Assembly: GCA_010015745.1 (NCBI GenBank)
Contig: ML978156.1
Location: 479,635 to 543,634, forward strand
Length of the DNA: 64,000 bases
From: Setomelanomma holmii
Lineage: Eukaryota; Ascomycota; Dothideomycetes; Pleosporales; Phaeosphaeriaceae
Direction of reading: 5' to 3'
In this document: one piece after another, positions 54,059 to 64,000 of the stretch
Layout of the letters: every line of letters begins with the position of its first letter
Numbering within the stretch: the first letter of the stretch is position 1
Translations under genes and position numbers: made by a program
Notes under the pieces: model-generated
What the model saw: only the letters and a program-made list of their open reading frames with translations
What the model was told of the DNA's origin: nothing
Database searches by the model: none

Positions 54059-56575
54059 TCACTGCCTCTTGCCCGCCGAACTTCCCCCACTACTCACCCC
54101 ATCCCCATCCTCACTCGCCACCTCAAACTTCTCATTATACGCCTCCGTCTCTCCACCATCCCGATCCCTATACGGCCCTTCATCCCCACCCTCATCACTC
54201 AGCAAATCCTCATCCGACTCGCCCGCAAACGCGTCATACAGCTCTCCACCCCGTCTGGCGCGCTTCTTGCGCCCCGCAGCCGCACCCAGCATACCCGTGT
54301 CTTCGCGGTCCTCGATGTCGTCCAGGACCTCGAATTCGTAGCTGTCGCGGCTGTCTCGCATACGCTTTCTGCGCGCGATGAAAAGGTACGTGCCGAGGCC
54401 GGCGATGAAAACAATGATCAGGGAGAGAGCGCCGTAAATCCAGATTTGCGTGCGTTTTGAGACGCCGAACGTGGGGAAGGGGTTGGGCAGGAAATTCTCT
54501 GACGGTGCTGATGCTGCTGTTGGGCTGGGGTTACTCGTCGCTGTCTGTGCACCATTAGCCTGGGTCTGGGACGGCTTTTGGTTCACAGGGCGATCGGGGT
54601 GGTTGGAGGGGATGGCGGTGATGGTTGGCTTAGTACCCGCAGGAACAGACACAATGGTCGTATGGGCGGGGTGGTCGTCGATCTTGTCGTGATCGTCGTC
54701 GTCGTGCTCGGTGGGAATTGGGAGAAGCTTGGCTTTCGAGGCGTCGACGGACTCGCCCCAGAGACGGAGCTTCCAGTCAATGAAGATGCCTTTCTTGAGG
54801 TTGCCGGAGATGACGTCCTTGACGATGACGGTCCATTTGCCGACACCGGGTTCGCCCCAGTGCGCAACGGACATGAAGGTCCAGTCGATGTAGCCGTACG
54901 GCGCTTCGTCGTCGCGGCGGGGTGTCGAGAGGTGACTGACCATGCCGCTGGGAGAAATGAGCTGCACCATCAAGTCACCACGGCGCTGATGGTCGACATT
55001 CATCGTGAGGGTGATGTGCTCGACGCGGTCAAAGTTGGCTTCCTTTAGCATATCGGCGGTGACCTCGAAGACGCTCGCAAGTCCATGGTCACCTTCGGGA
55101 ATTGCCTTCTTCACGTGCATCCAGGGAGACCAGAACCATGCTTGCGGTTTGACGAGCTTCCAGCCTTTGGCCTTTTCGACAATGGCCCAGGCATCGAGTT
55201 TGCCATAGCCGAATTGATGGCTGTACATGCGTCCAAGGGTCGTCTTCGTCCAGTCGCTAGGCTGGTCGAATGGCACAGCAGTCAGTACAGTGAGCCACTG
55301 AACGTCGCGCCATGTCAGGTCAGGGCGGGCTTCGAGCAGAAGAGCATACACTCCAACGCCGATCGGTCCTGCCGCCGATGTACCTCCGTGCTGGCTAGTG
55401 CACTTGTTCGCGCCAACGTCTGTCGTGTGAATCGAGTCGCCGCCTCCGCTGCTGTAGGTGACCACCAACTGAGCCGAGCAAGCCTCGGAATAGTAAGGAT
55501 GGTTGTTGTTCTTATCAATGGCGCCAACTGTGATACTGTAAATGCTATTCGTATAGCCATCGAAGTTGCAGTTGTCGTCGCTTGCCGCGCCGTTGCCCGC
55601 AGCAAAGACGTAGATGGAGCCCTTGCCGCCGCGCCCCTGCTGTACTGCAGTGACCATAGCTTTCTCAATAAGAATGCCTGGAGCTTGCATAGTCTTACCA
55701 TCGTCAGGAGGACCCCACGAGCACGAGTAGATGAAGTTCTTCTGCATCTCGTAATTAATCGCCAGTGCCTCGTCGATATCCGTAATGTCGCCCGAGAGAA
55801 TGCGAACCCCCGAGATCTTCGCATCGTACGCCAGTCCCACACCACAAGCATCGTTGCGTCCAGCAGCAATCTCCCCGGCGCATCGTGTGCCGTGTCTATC
55901 GTCCGAGAGCTTCGGTGTTGGGAGATCCTCGTGGTCGTTGTAGTCGTGGGAGCCTTCTGCGAAGAAGTTGTCCTTCAAGTCCATGCTGTCATAATCGAGA
56001 CCATCGTCTACGACGCAGGCCGTAACGCCTTTGCCGGTAATGCCCTGCATCCACACATCTGTGACGTTGATGTCGTTGCCTGGGGTTTTGACGTTGAAGA
56101 TGTGCCACTGTTCCTCGAAGATGGGGTCGCGGATCTGCAGCTTATTGGCGACTTCGCGCTGTGCCTTGATGGCCTCGGTGACAGGTGGGCCAGCTCGTTC
56201 CTGCCGCTCGGGGATGACGCTGCGCTTCCAGTGCCGTGGCTTGATCTTTTGCTTCTGTGTAAAGTGTATGCTGTCTAACGGGTGGTTCTCGAGGCCGACT
56301 TCCCGCTTCCGCCGCCGCCGCCTCTTGAGCTCTTGCTGTGCATCATCTACAATGTCGTTGTCGTGCTTCGGCGCTTTGAAGACGTGGTACTCCGCAAGGG
56401 CGTCGAGTGGGCCGTCGTACGTCAGCCCGAGGTGGGCTGCGAGCTCCTGTGGCGATGTCGAGGGAGAGATGTGGATGGCATAGTAGTCGTGGGTGGTGTA
56501 GTTGCGGCGGGGGAGGTGGCCTGCTGTTGCCAGAGTGGCTGCCGACAGCAGGGTCCAGAGGTGGAGGATGCGCAT
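54059..56575 (-). CDS. KEX2: kexin, furin-like proprotein convertase
   Basis: A late-Golgi, calcium-dependent subtilisin-like protease that cuts secreted precursors after dibasic sites. Single exon, 838 residues. A signal peptide is at 1-18 and a pro-domain follows (YYAIHISPSTSPQELAAHLG). Polybasic sites include KRRRRRKRE near 84-92 and KR at about 117-118, probable self-cleavage points. The catalytic triad is Asp190 (VVDDGLDY), His228 (DDRHGTRCAG) and Ser400 (HGGTSAAGP), with oxyanion Asn328 (AAGNGA). The P domain includes VEHITLTMNVDHQRRGDL and DWTFMSVAHWGEPGVGKW. A Ser/Thr/Pro stalk leads to a membrane segment (IYGALSLIIVFIAGLGTYLF) and an acidic cytosolic tail. A long antisense ORF in this region is a shadow. 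Confidence 0.96.
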   Translation of the reverse strand: MRILHLWTLLSAATLATAGHLPRRNYTTHDYYAIHISPSTSPQELAAHLGLTYDGPLDALAEYHVFKAPKHDNDIVDDAQQELKRRRRRKREVGLENHPLDSIHFTQKQKIKPRHWKRSVIPERQERAGPPVTEAIKAQREVANKLQIRDPIFEEQWHIFNVKTPGNDINVTDVWMQGITGKGVTACVVDDGLDYDSMDLKDNFFAEGSHDYNDHEDLPTPKLSDDRHGTRCAGEIAAGRNDACGVGLAYDAKISGVRILSGDITDIDEALAINYEMQKNFIYSCSWGPPDDGKTMQAPGILIEKAMVTAVQQGRGGKGSIYVFAAGNGAASDDNCNFDGYTNSIYSITVGAIDKNNNHPYYSEACSAQLVVTYSSGGGDSIHTTDVGANKCTSQHGGTSAAGPIGVGVYALLLEARPDLTWRDVQWLTVLTAVPFDQPSDWTKTTLGRMYSHQFGYGKLDAWAIVEKAKGWKLVKPQAWFWSPWMHVKKAIPEGDHGLASVFEVTADMLKEANFDRVEHITLTMNVDHQRRGDLMVQLISPSGMVSHLSTPRRDDEAPYGYIDWTFMSVAHWGEPGVGKWTVIVKDVISGNLKKGIFIDWKLRLWGESVDASKAKLLPIPTEHDDDDHDKIDDHPAHTTIVSVPAGTKPTITAIPSNHPDRPVNQKPSQTQANGAQTATSNPSPTAASAPSENFLPNPFPTFGVSKRTQIWIYGALSLIIVFIAGLGTYLFIARRKRMRDSRDSYEFEVLDDIEDREDTGMLGAAAGRKKRARRGGELYDAFAGESDEDLLSDEGGDEGPYRDRDGGETEAYNEKFEVASEDGDGVSSGGSSAGKRQ

Positions 56576-57441
56576 GGCGACAGCGCCGGAGGATGCTACG
56601 AATGGGCGGGTGCGAGCATGTGTCGCTGATTATTGTAGCGCGCAATGCAGCGAAGGATACTGCGCAGACTGCGGTGCAGCAAGCGAAGACTGGCGCGGGT
56701 GGTGGAGCAGAGGGTCACTGGCGAGTGAAAGGGTATTGATGGCTTACTGAGGCAGGAGTTTGGGTAGACCCGTTGAACAAGAGTGTCTAGTGTACATATA
56801 CGGCGCCCGAGTGAACGTCGACGGAGGCGATGCGGGGCGTAGAAATGGAGAGGTGAGGTGTGCGCACACAACGACTGACTGCGCGCGGCGACAGAGAGGG
56901 TGAGTTTTGGATGTCCTTGCTGGTCTGCAGACGTTTGAGAAGTGGACACTCCCTCAGACTTGCACCGCCACTTGCGGGAGTGCGCCTTCTTTCCCGGCCC
57001 TACGCCGCAACAGGGAAGAGCCGTCTCTGGTGTGCCCGGCTGCCCTTCCCAACCACCGCTTCCCAGCCATTCCAACCCCACGGGCCAGCTCACTGCATGC
57101 CCGTCATGCATATCAAGTTGCCTGCCCTGCTCCTCCCACCACCGCTCCCTGTAAATATTCATCATTTTGCTCGAGTCGCATAGTCGATTTCGTCCCCATT
57201 GCATCGCTTTCCCTTCCAGCGCATCTCCACAGTCGCGTTTCCAGCCCGACATCGAACTGCCCTAGCATCAACTATTCTTAGGTAGACACCACGAATCTAC
57301 GACGTTTGAGAGACTGTCTAAGCAGCCAATGTGACAGTGCTACCAGCGCAATTTTTTCCGATCCATTGCGGCTACACAAGAAATTGATAGGTCTCGTCTG
57401 GGATCAGGTCACCACCATCGGCCCTATGACATCGTCGCAAG
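56576..57441. promoter_or_regulatory. divergent upstream region KEX2 / PhoD-like gene
   Basis: About 870 bases between divergent starts. It includes C-rich and CT-rich stretches around 56990-57150, probably leader or core promoter of the PhoD-like gene. ORFs here have no domain. Confidence 0.45.
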
Positions 57442-60400
57442 ATGGAGACCATTAGCTCCTCAAGGGTTCCCAACTCGAGCCTTCTCAAGGCACCCGAAGC
57501 TTACCCCCAGAAGCGCGGCGGCACATATCGCCGTCCCGTCGACGCCCAACCGACCTTCGTGCCCGTCCAGGAACCAATGTCTGGCAGTGTGCCCAGCAAC
57601 ACTGCGCGACCAGTTGCGGCAGCTCCCCCTACAAATGGCGTCTCTCGAGGCTCTTCGCACCGGCGGAGACAAAGCCAACAGATTCCTCCACCCACTTCTG
57701 GCGCAATGCAGGAGTCGGTACCTGCTGCGCCAGACGTCCCTCGCGCACCGCCTACATCGTACAGAGACCCGTATGCATCGAAGACACCCGCGAGAGGCCC
57801 TGCACGACAGCAATCAACCCGATCGCGCGACCCCGCCATTCAGCTAAATGCCAGCAGACAGCAGCCGACCATCCAATCTGCCGCTGACAGACTTTCTGAG
57901 CTGCGCGGCCCGCCATATGCGCCATTCGAGCCACTCTCTGGAACCGTGGAGCGACGAAACTCGCAGGGGCGGCGGCCATCGGTGCCCGATCGATCGCCAC
58001 TTCAGAAACTCGAAGGCAAGCTCGATGACATTAGCAAGGAGGAGAGACGAGCGCGTATACTGGAGGCAGAGCTGGCAGCACAAGAGAAGGTGGAGGCCGA
58101 AGCACGAGCTCGACGGGCGCGGGAAGCTGCTGAGCGGCAGCAGCGAGTCGTGTCCCATCCAGTATCGAGAGCTGACCCAGTTGCGCCCAATCGCACATCC
58201 AGCACTCGGCGCCATGTCTCTATGCCAATACAGAACAAGGCCATGTCTCCCGCTATCAGCGATCTGGAATCTGAGATTGGCTACGATGTCAGCGAGCCAT
58301 GGGATCCGTCCGGCGGTGGCCTGGCAGCCACTGCGGCTCCACAGCGTGCCCCTTCACAAAAACAGCCCCGTTCTTCATCGGGCACTTATAGGGTACCCCA
58401 CACGGATGTACATATCGCACGCAATTCCAGCGTTAATGGCAAAGAGCCAACCGGAGTTGCAAGGGGAAGCGGCAGCTTTCGCGATCGTAGTGCCGGCCCT
58501 CAATCGCAGAGCGTCCATAGGAAGCCCGCCACTGCTCCCACTGGACTCGGGCTGGTTGGCGTGGACGACACCTCAGCTGGTGCAGAAGTGACTCGCGCAA
58601 CAAGCCGGAAAATACCGCCAGGGTCTGATTCGGCGGACCGATCCATTGGTACCGAAAGGAGAAGAGATAGTCGAGGTATCTTGTTGGCCCAAATGGAGAT
58701 GCAGCAGCAGCAAATCGATCAGAAAGGAAGCTCTCGCGGACTCGATCAGCGACAGCTACGACCCCACGACCCACCAGTAGCCCCTACGACTCGCAAAAGC
58801 GTCGGCTTCTCCGAGCCAGACTCGGATCTGCAGCACCAGAGATCTCAAGAATCGCGTTCCCACCATCATTGGGGGCACCATGATGACGACGTGGAAAGGC
58901 GGTACCTAGCCCCTCCGATGTTAGAAGAGTGGAGGTCGGCGCCGCTTGGAACACTTGTAGTCGAGGATCTTGATTTGGATGCCCCAGTAAGGCAGAACAA
59001 CACCAATAAGGCATGGTGGGAAGAGAGCCAGTCGTCACGCAGACGCCGGTCCGGTGGCGGCTTCGCAGAGCCTCTTTACGATGGCTATGCCGATCATCGC
59101 CTCACTCAGACCTCTTTCAGTCCGCCGTTGTACTTGAAGTGCGGGCCGCTGTTGCGATATACTGGACTTCGCAGAGACACCAACAGACCTGGCAAAGAGA
59201 GGGAGATATGGCGTGGTAGCGTCATGATCGTGACAGTCGACGCTGAATCCTCCTATACAAAACCACCCATGCTGCGCCTGTTCAAGCAGCCGATGGACAT
59301 TCTCCCTCCTCCACCAATGGAAGTCGACGAGTTGGATCCTGCGTACGTTGACCCAATCGAAGGACAAGTCAAAGTGTCGAGAACCGGTAAAACGCTATAT
59401 GTCAAGGCAGTTGACGAAATCGATGGCGATCAGGATCTCTCGCGCATCGAGGATGACACAGGCATCTTCTCGCAAAGTCGCAGCGCGTTAGGTGCGAATG
59501 GAACGGGTCCTAAGTCCACCCGCATACACAAGAAAGACGGCGAGAAAATTGGCAAATTCCGTGAGATACCTGGCATTCGTCTTCATGCAGAACGGGGAGT
59601 GACGTTCTGGCGCTTCAATCTCGAAATCGAGCTCGGCAGCACCCAGAATCGCATCGCCTACAAGATCAACCATGGGCCCGCTGTTGGCTTCTGGGTGCCT
59701 GCCAGGGGCGAGTCTATGAACATCATGTTTCACAGCTGCAATGGCTTCTCCTTCAGCGTCGACCCGACTCAATTCTGCGGCCCGGATCCATTGTGGCGCG
59801 ATGTTCTGAATACTCACCAGAACAGACCATTCCATGTGATGATCGGAGGTGGCGACCAGATCTACAATGATGCCGCAATGAGGCAGACGACATTGTTCAA
59901 GCAGTGGACCGAGAACAAGAACCCAATGCAGAAGCACAATGCGTCCTTCACAGAGGAAATGCAGAATGAGCTGGAGCAATTCTACCTCGATCGGTATTCT
60001 ATGTGGTTCTCGCAAGGCCTGTTCGGAATGGCGAACTCGCAGATTCCCATGGTCAATATCTGGGATGACCACGACATCATTGATGTAAGTAGCGAAGTGA
60101 TTTGCCTATCTAACACGTACTAATCAACATAGGGCTACGGATCATATCCTCATCACTTCATGCAAACGCCAGTTTTCACCGGTATTGGAGCTGTGGCCTT
60201 CAAGTACTATATGCTCTTCCAACACCAATCAGTGCCAGCGGAGACAGAGAAGACCGAACCATCGTGGATCCTTGGTAAGAGTCTGGGCCCATACATTAAG
60301 GAGAGATCCCGCAGCGTCTTCATGCAACTCGGACGTCAAGTCGCTTTCCTCGGGCTTGACTGCCGCACAGAACGACAGCGCGACGAGATCATGACCGAAG

Positions 60401-62739
60401 ACTCTTACGACGTGGTTTTCGACCGGCTCGAAGATGAGATTGTCAAGGGCGAGACCAAGCATCTCATTGTCCTTTTGGGTGTGCCCATCGCGTATCCTCG
60501 ACTGAACTTCCTCGAGAACATCCTGACAAGCAAGCTGATGGATCCCATCAAGGCCATGGGTCGCGCTGGCATGCTTGGCAACTTTGTCAACAAATTCGAT
60601 GGTGGAGTCGAGATTCTGGATGACCTCGACGACCACTGGACAGCCAAACACCACAAGGATGAGCGAAATTGGCTGATACGAGAGTTGCAACACATTGCTT
60701 CAACCAAGTCCGTTCGTGTTACGATTCTCGGAGGCGATGTTCATCTCGCAGCGGTAGGACAGTTCTTCACCAACAAGAAACTCAACATTTCCAAGGACAG
60801 AGACCACCGATACATGATGAATGTCGTATCGTCCGCGATAGTCAATACGCCACCTCCCGACATCATGGCTGACATCATTAACAAGCGGAACAAGATTCAT
60901 CATCTCGACAAAGAGACGGACGAAAGCATGATACCAATATTCACTCACGATGTTGATGGTAAGAAGAGGAACAATAACCATTTGCTGCCCCGGCGGAACT
61001 GGTGTAGTATCAGAGAGTTCAAGCCAGGCTCTACTCCACCAGGGACCCCGTCACCACCCGGTACACCTGAGGATGGCCGCCGCCCTTCTCTCGGGCAAAT
61101 GGTTAGGCGTTTTAGCAGCGATCAGGGCCGTCGTTCTAGTCGCTCTCGAGGGCCCCCCTTGTCTTATCACAACAACCCAGCATACGCCGCCGCCGACGAC
61201 GAGCAGATCGGAACGCACAATCAGCCGCAGTCATCATTCTCACCAGACAGATCGGAGTCAGAACGGCCGCGTTCCCGCCGCAACTCTCTGACCTCACTGT
61301 TCCGCCGTCGCGCGTCCGTCGACAGTGTCGCCCGCCCAGAGTCGTCAAAGAGTGCGCCAGGCATTGGTAACAGCACCAGCACCGCTGCCGATCGACCGAC
61401 CACCTTTCATCGCCGACCAAGCGTCTTGGGCAAGGCAGGCCTCAAAGAACAGGGCGATTTTGTCAACCTTCAAGGCGGTCTTGATATATGCCTGAATATG
61501 GAGGTCTCGCAACATGACCCTGCAGGGATTACAGCGCCTTATCGTCTCATTGTTCCAGCACTACACTACATACCACCCACAGAAGGCATGATTGAGAAGC
61601 CCCAACGTAAGACTGGTATGTTCGGCGGCGTTTTGGGTGGTGGCCGCCAGAAGAGGGCAACGATTGGGGACGACGGTCGGTCTTTATCTGGCAGCGAGAG
61701 TGGGAGTGAGCTTGGGGAAGTCTCTTCCGAGGATGAGGAGCAGCGCACCCGTCAAAGGTATAAAGTCGGGCCCCGAACCATCATCCCAGGGTTCGGCTCG
61801 AAGAACAAGCGCAACTCCACCTCTGCCTACACAGTCCCTCCTGAGAAGCGTCTCAGCTCCGGCTACCATTCTAATAGTGCTCGAGACGTAGTTCCGGAGC
61901 ATGCGGATGTCTCTCGCAACCTTGCGCCTCAGACAAGCCACGACCGAAGAGAGAGCTTGGATCCTGCCGGCCATGGTGCGAGACCTTCTGCTTGGGAGTC
62001 GGTCGCCGCGAAAAGGCATGTGAGTGCGCCTCATCCGAGTCAAACCTCTACCACTACGACGACGCACACAACTACACACACATCAGTACTACCAGCTCGC
62101 GCAAACACTGTCTCTCGCAAACAGCCCACGTACAATTCGTCGCATAAGTCACAATTGCCCGCCCCTGCAACGGAACCAGAGCCCAAAGTCTACAAAAAGT
62201 CCATGGGCGGCATTCTCAATCAGCATGGAGGGCACGAATTTGAGCGCGAAGCCCACGTACTTGCGCATACGCCATCTAGATCTAAGCGCGAATCGTATCC
62301 GCCGCATCCTGCCATTGTTGGTGCTGGACCTGGCTCACCCTACTCCCGCGACGGCATGCAAGCTCGACAAGACGCCGGTGCTGGCGACTACTTCGCCTCT
62401 GGTGGACGCGATGGTCAGACTAACCCGTCAGCGGCGCCTACCGCTCGGGGTTATACCACAGCTGGAGCAGAGCGCAGTGGAGTTCAGACAGCGGAGTATG
62501 CACAAGTGTCGCAGGCACCTCGAGGAGGCTACGATCGCACCTCGTATCCTACAACAGGCTACCCTAGTAGGAGTGGCACTGCTGGTGTCGGAGCTCGATA
62601 CCTTGGTGGAGGTCGCTACGAAGATGACGACTATGATAGCGTGGATGAAGACGACGGGAGCTACAGCGGCCATGGGCCAGTGAGCGAAGAGAGCTTCGTG
62701 CCACCTAAGCCGAAGAAGAAGTGGCAGATCTGGAGATAA
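57442..62739 (+). CDS. giant PhoD-like metallophosphatase with disordered flanks
   Basis: Exons 57442-60084 and 60133-62739, joined over a 48-nt intron (GTAAGT, branch TACTAATC, acceptor ATAG), give 1749 residues. The first 550 or so residues are low-complexity, with a charged helical stretch (EERRARILEAELAAQEKVEAEARARR). The central part has a PhoD-like phosphatase domain: YLKCGPLLRYTGL, MNIMFHSCNGFSFSVDP, HVMIGGGDQIYND, VNIWDDHDIIDGYGS across the intron, LGLDCRTERQRDEI, LLGVPIAYPRLNF and VRVTILGGDVHLAAVGQF. These supply the expected metal-binding Asp, His and Asn residues. The C-terminal 600 residues are Ser/Arg-rich and disordered, ending in a KPKKKWQIW basic-aromatic tail. No signal peptide is present, so an intracellular role is likely, unlike bacterial secreted PhoD. 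The substrate is unknown. Confidence 0.9.
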
Positions 62740-63227
62740 TACTTTGGGGACTAAGGAAAGAGCGGCTCGGGTCTTGGTGGAGATAATGGGTTGAATTTTA
62801 TGACTTTACGATTGGATACCTCTGTGCGTGGAAAAGGGCAAGTATATACTCTTGGCGCCCTAGTCTACGTTCCGCTTGGCATTTCGATATCAGCATAGCG
62901 TTGATACTCCTCACATCCATGTTGCATATTCTGGTACTCCCAGCTCACTGCACCATGTCTCCACAATGCTCCGCATTATTCATAATCGAGTCACTACATC
63001 GTCTCGCAGCGTACTCGAGCAGTGATATAACCCCAGACTCGGAGTGAAGGTCGAAGGTCATTGTCCGTGCAAAGCGCGCCTGCAAACTCACCTTTGCTGG
63101 AGGGTGACAATCACGGGCCCCTTGATACTTGATCAGTCTCCTCCTTCTCACCCGGAATCTCTCTACACACAACTCACATTCTCAACCAAACCATAAACAA
63201 GCACTACATACGCACACAACACCAACC
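62740..63227. other. intergenic PhoD-like / 2EXR-like gene
   Basis: About 490 bases between two plus-strand genes. The stretch 63170-63227 is A/C-rich (ACACACAACACC) as in many fungal 5' leaders. No other feature. Confidence 0.5.
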
Positions 63228-64000
63228 ATGGCTCCCACCAAACACTCAAAGGCCTGGGCAGACCGCAACAGTCCTCCCGCGCAAGAGCCAACACCACTCC
63301 TAGCTCACCCACCGCGCATCATTTACGTGCCGCTTCGCTATTCATCCAAGTCGCCCATGCCCTCGCTGGACGACGCTAAACCAGCCATCAGCGCGCAAAA
63401 TCAGCGAAATTCCCACTTACTCCGTCTTCCAGAAAAGATCCGCGCGAAGATCTTCACCTACGCATGTTCGACGGACAAAGTCATCGAGCTCCGAACATCT
63501 GCGCCGAAAACTAGCAAGACTACTGACCCAGACGAGATGGGTTGGGAAGTCGTTGGCGGTGCAAATAGCGCGCCATTCGGTATTATGCTAGTCTCTCGTC
63601 AAGTCTACCGCGAAACCGCACATCTCCCGTTCGCACTACACACCATCCACAGCACAAACATGTTCGATCTACGTATTTGCCTGTCACGCATGTCGCCCGC
63701 TCAACGCTCGTCGATCCGCACGCTACTGATTCGCTGGCATTCCGCCGAACACATCGTGCTCGAATTCCGCAACACAACAGCGAGCATTAACAATGGCGCT
63801 GCGTGTCTGGCGGTGTTGAATGAGTTGGATAGAATTGTGATTGCGTCGACGTGGGAGGGTATGAAGAAGGGCAAGGGCAAGAGTAAGTTTGAAATGGCGA
63901 AGGTTAAGGGGGATGTTGAGAAGTGGGTTGATGGGGAGCGGGAGGGGGTTGTTGTGGCGTTTGAGGACGGTGGGAAGGTTGGGGTCAAGGATGGTGGCAA
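63228..64000 (+). CDS. 2EXR/DUF7730-like protein, partial at window end
   Basis: An ATG in good context (CAACCATGGC) opens a frame of 257 codons that runs off the window without a stop. It has a polar N-terminal region, then the family signature LLRLPEKIRAKIFTYACS. An FGIMLVSRQVYRETAHLPF block and RSSIRTLLIRWHS follow; these are hallmarks of fungal 2EXR/DUF7730 (F-box-like) proteins. The last part is Lys/Gly-rich (KKGKGKSK). Function is unknown in the family. It is related in type to the damaged gene at 8300-8935, but not closely alike in sequence. Confidence 0.8.
   Translation, partial: MAPTKHSKAWADRNSPPAQEPTPLLAHPPRIIYVPLRYSSKSPMPSLDDAKPAISAQNQRNSHLLRLPEKIRAKIFTYACSTDKVIELRTSAPKTSKTTDPDEMGWEVVGGANSAPFGIMLVSRQVYRETAHLPFALHTIHSTNMFDLRICLSRMSPAQRSSIRTLLIRWHSAEHIVLEFRNTTASINNGAACLAVLNELDRIVIASTWEGMKKGKGKSKFEMAKVKGDVEKWVDGEREGVVVAFEDGGKVGVKDGG

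Noticed and set aside
55085..56278. 397-codon plus-strand ORF
   Set aside because: It lies fully antisense to KEX2, has no domain and is a shadow of biased codon use in the real gene.
1..64000. a secondary-metabolite cluster, CRISPR array, rRNA or complete transposon
   Set aside because: No PKS, NRPS, terpene synthase, transposase, reverse transcriptase, regular spacer repeats or rRNA sequence was recognised. The lone NmrA-like and SDR genes are not enough for a cluster.

Overview
The window is nuclear DNA of a filamentous ascomycete (Pezizomycotina). Its genes are split by short GT-AG introns of about 43-68 nt with CTAAC/CTGAC-like branch sites. The protein families are typical of this group: HET-domain proteins, a TamA/Dal81-type Zn2Cys6 regulator, an NmrA-like protein, GH128, Vps3844, 2EXR/DUF7730-like proteins and a PhoD-like phosphatase. 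A Dothideomycete is my best guess from the flavour of the C2H2 protein and the gene set, but no lineage marker was tested. There are no prokaryotic features, CRISPR arrays or convincing tRNA/rRNA genes.

Layout. 0.5-5.4 kb: two HET (heterokaryon incompatibility) genes in tandem, the first mostly intact and the second clearly broken. 5.4-9.3 kb: an NmrA-like oxidoreductase, a short-chain dehydrogenase and a possibly frameshifted 2EXR-like gene, all on the minus strand. 9.3-22.3 kb: a conserved housekeeping block with RFC2 (clamp loader), NPL4 (Cdc48 cofactor), SEC66 (post-translational ER import), a Vps3844-domain protein, a conserved putative mitochondrial protein, two small membrane-protein candidates and CKS1. 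24.1-26.6 kb: a large C2H2 zinc-finger gene split across two frames. 28.5-32.1 kb: a TamA/Dal81-like nitrogen regulator and a GNAT acetyltransferase. 34.7-39.3 kb: a cell-surface group made of GH128 glucanase, a membrane-anchored aspartyl-protease-like protein lacking catalytic aspartates, and a Ser/Thr/Pro-rich probable GPI protein. 39.5-45.4 kb: SNU114 (U5 snRNP GTPase), ERG10 (acetoacetyl-CoA thiolase) and TMA22/DENR. 46.0-47.9 kb: a third, decayed HET gene. 50.2-62.7 kb: an RTC4-like gene, RCL1, KEX2 and a giant PhoD-like phosphatase. A 2EXR-like gene runs off the right edge.

Most housekeeping genes are independent, but several are divergent pairs sharing short promoters: SNU114/ERG10 and Vps3844/mitochondrial protein (299 bp each), NPL4/SEC66 (459 bp), RTC4/RCL1 (640 bp) and KEX2/PhoD (866 bp). 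The accessory part is an allorecognition-type set of three HET loci, two with multiple disabling changes. I found no clearly new multi-gene system. The items most worth a second look are the 29-nt frame-restoring GT-AG segment in the C2H2 gene, the HET decay pattern, the catalytically dead aspartyl-protease-like receptor candidate and several stop-free, frame-preserving introns.
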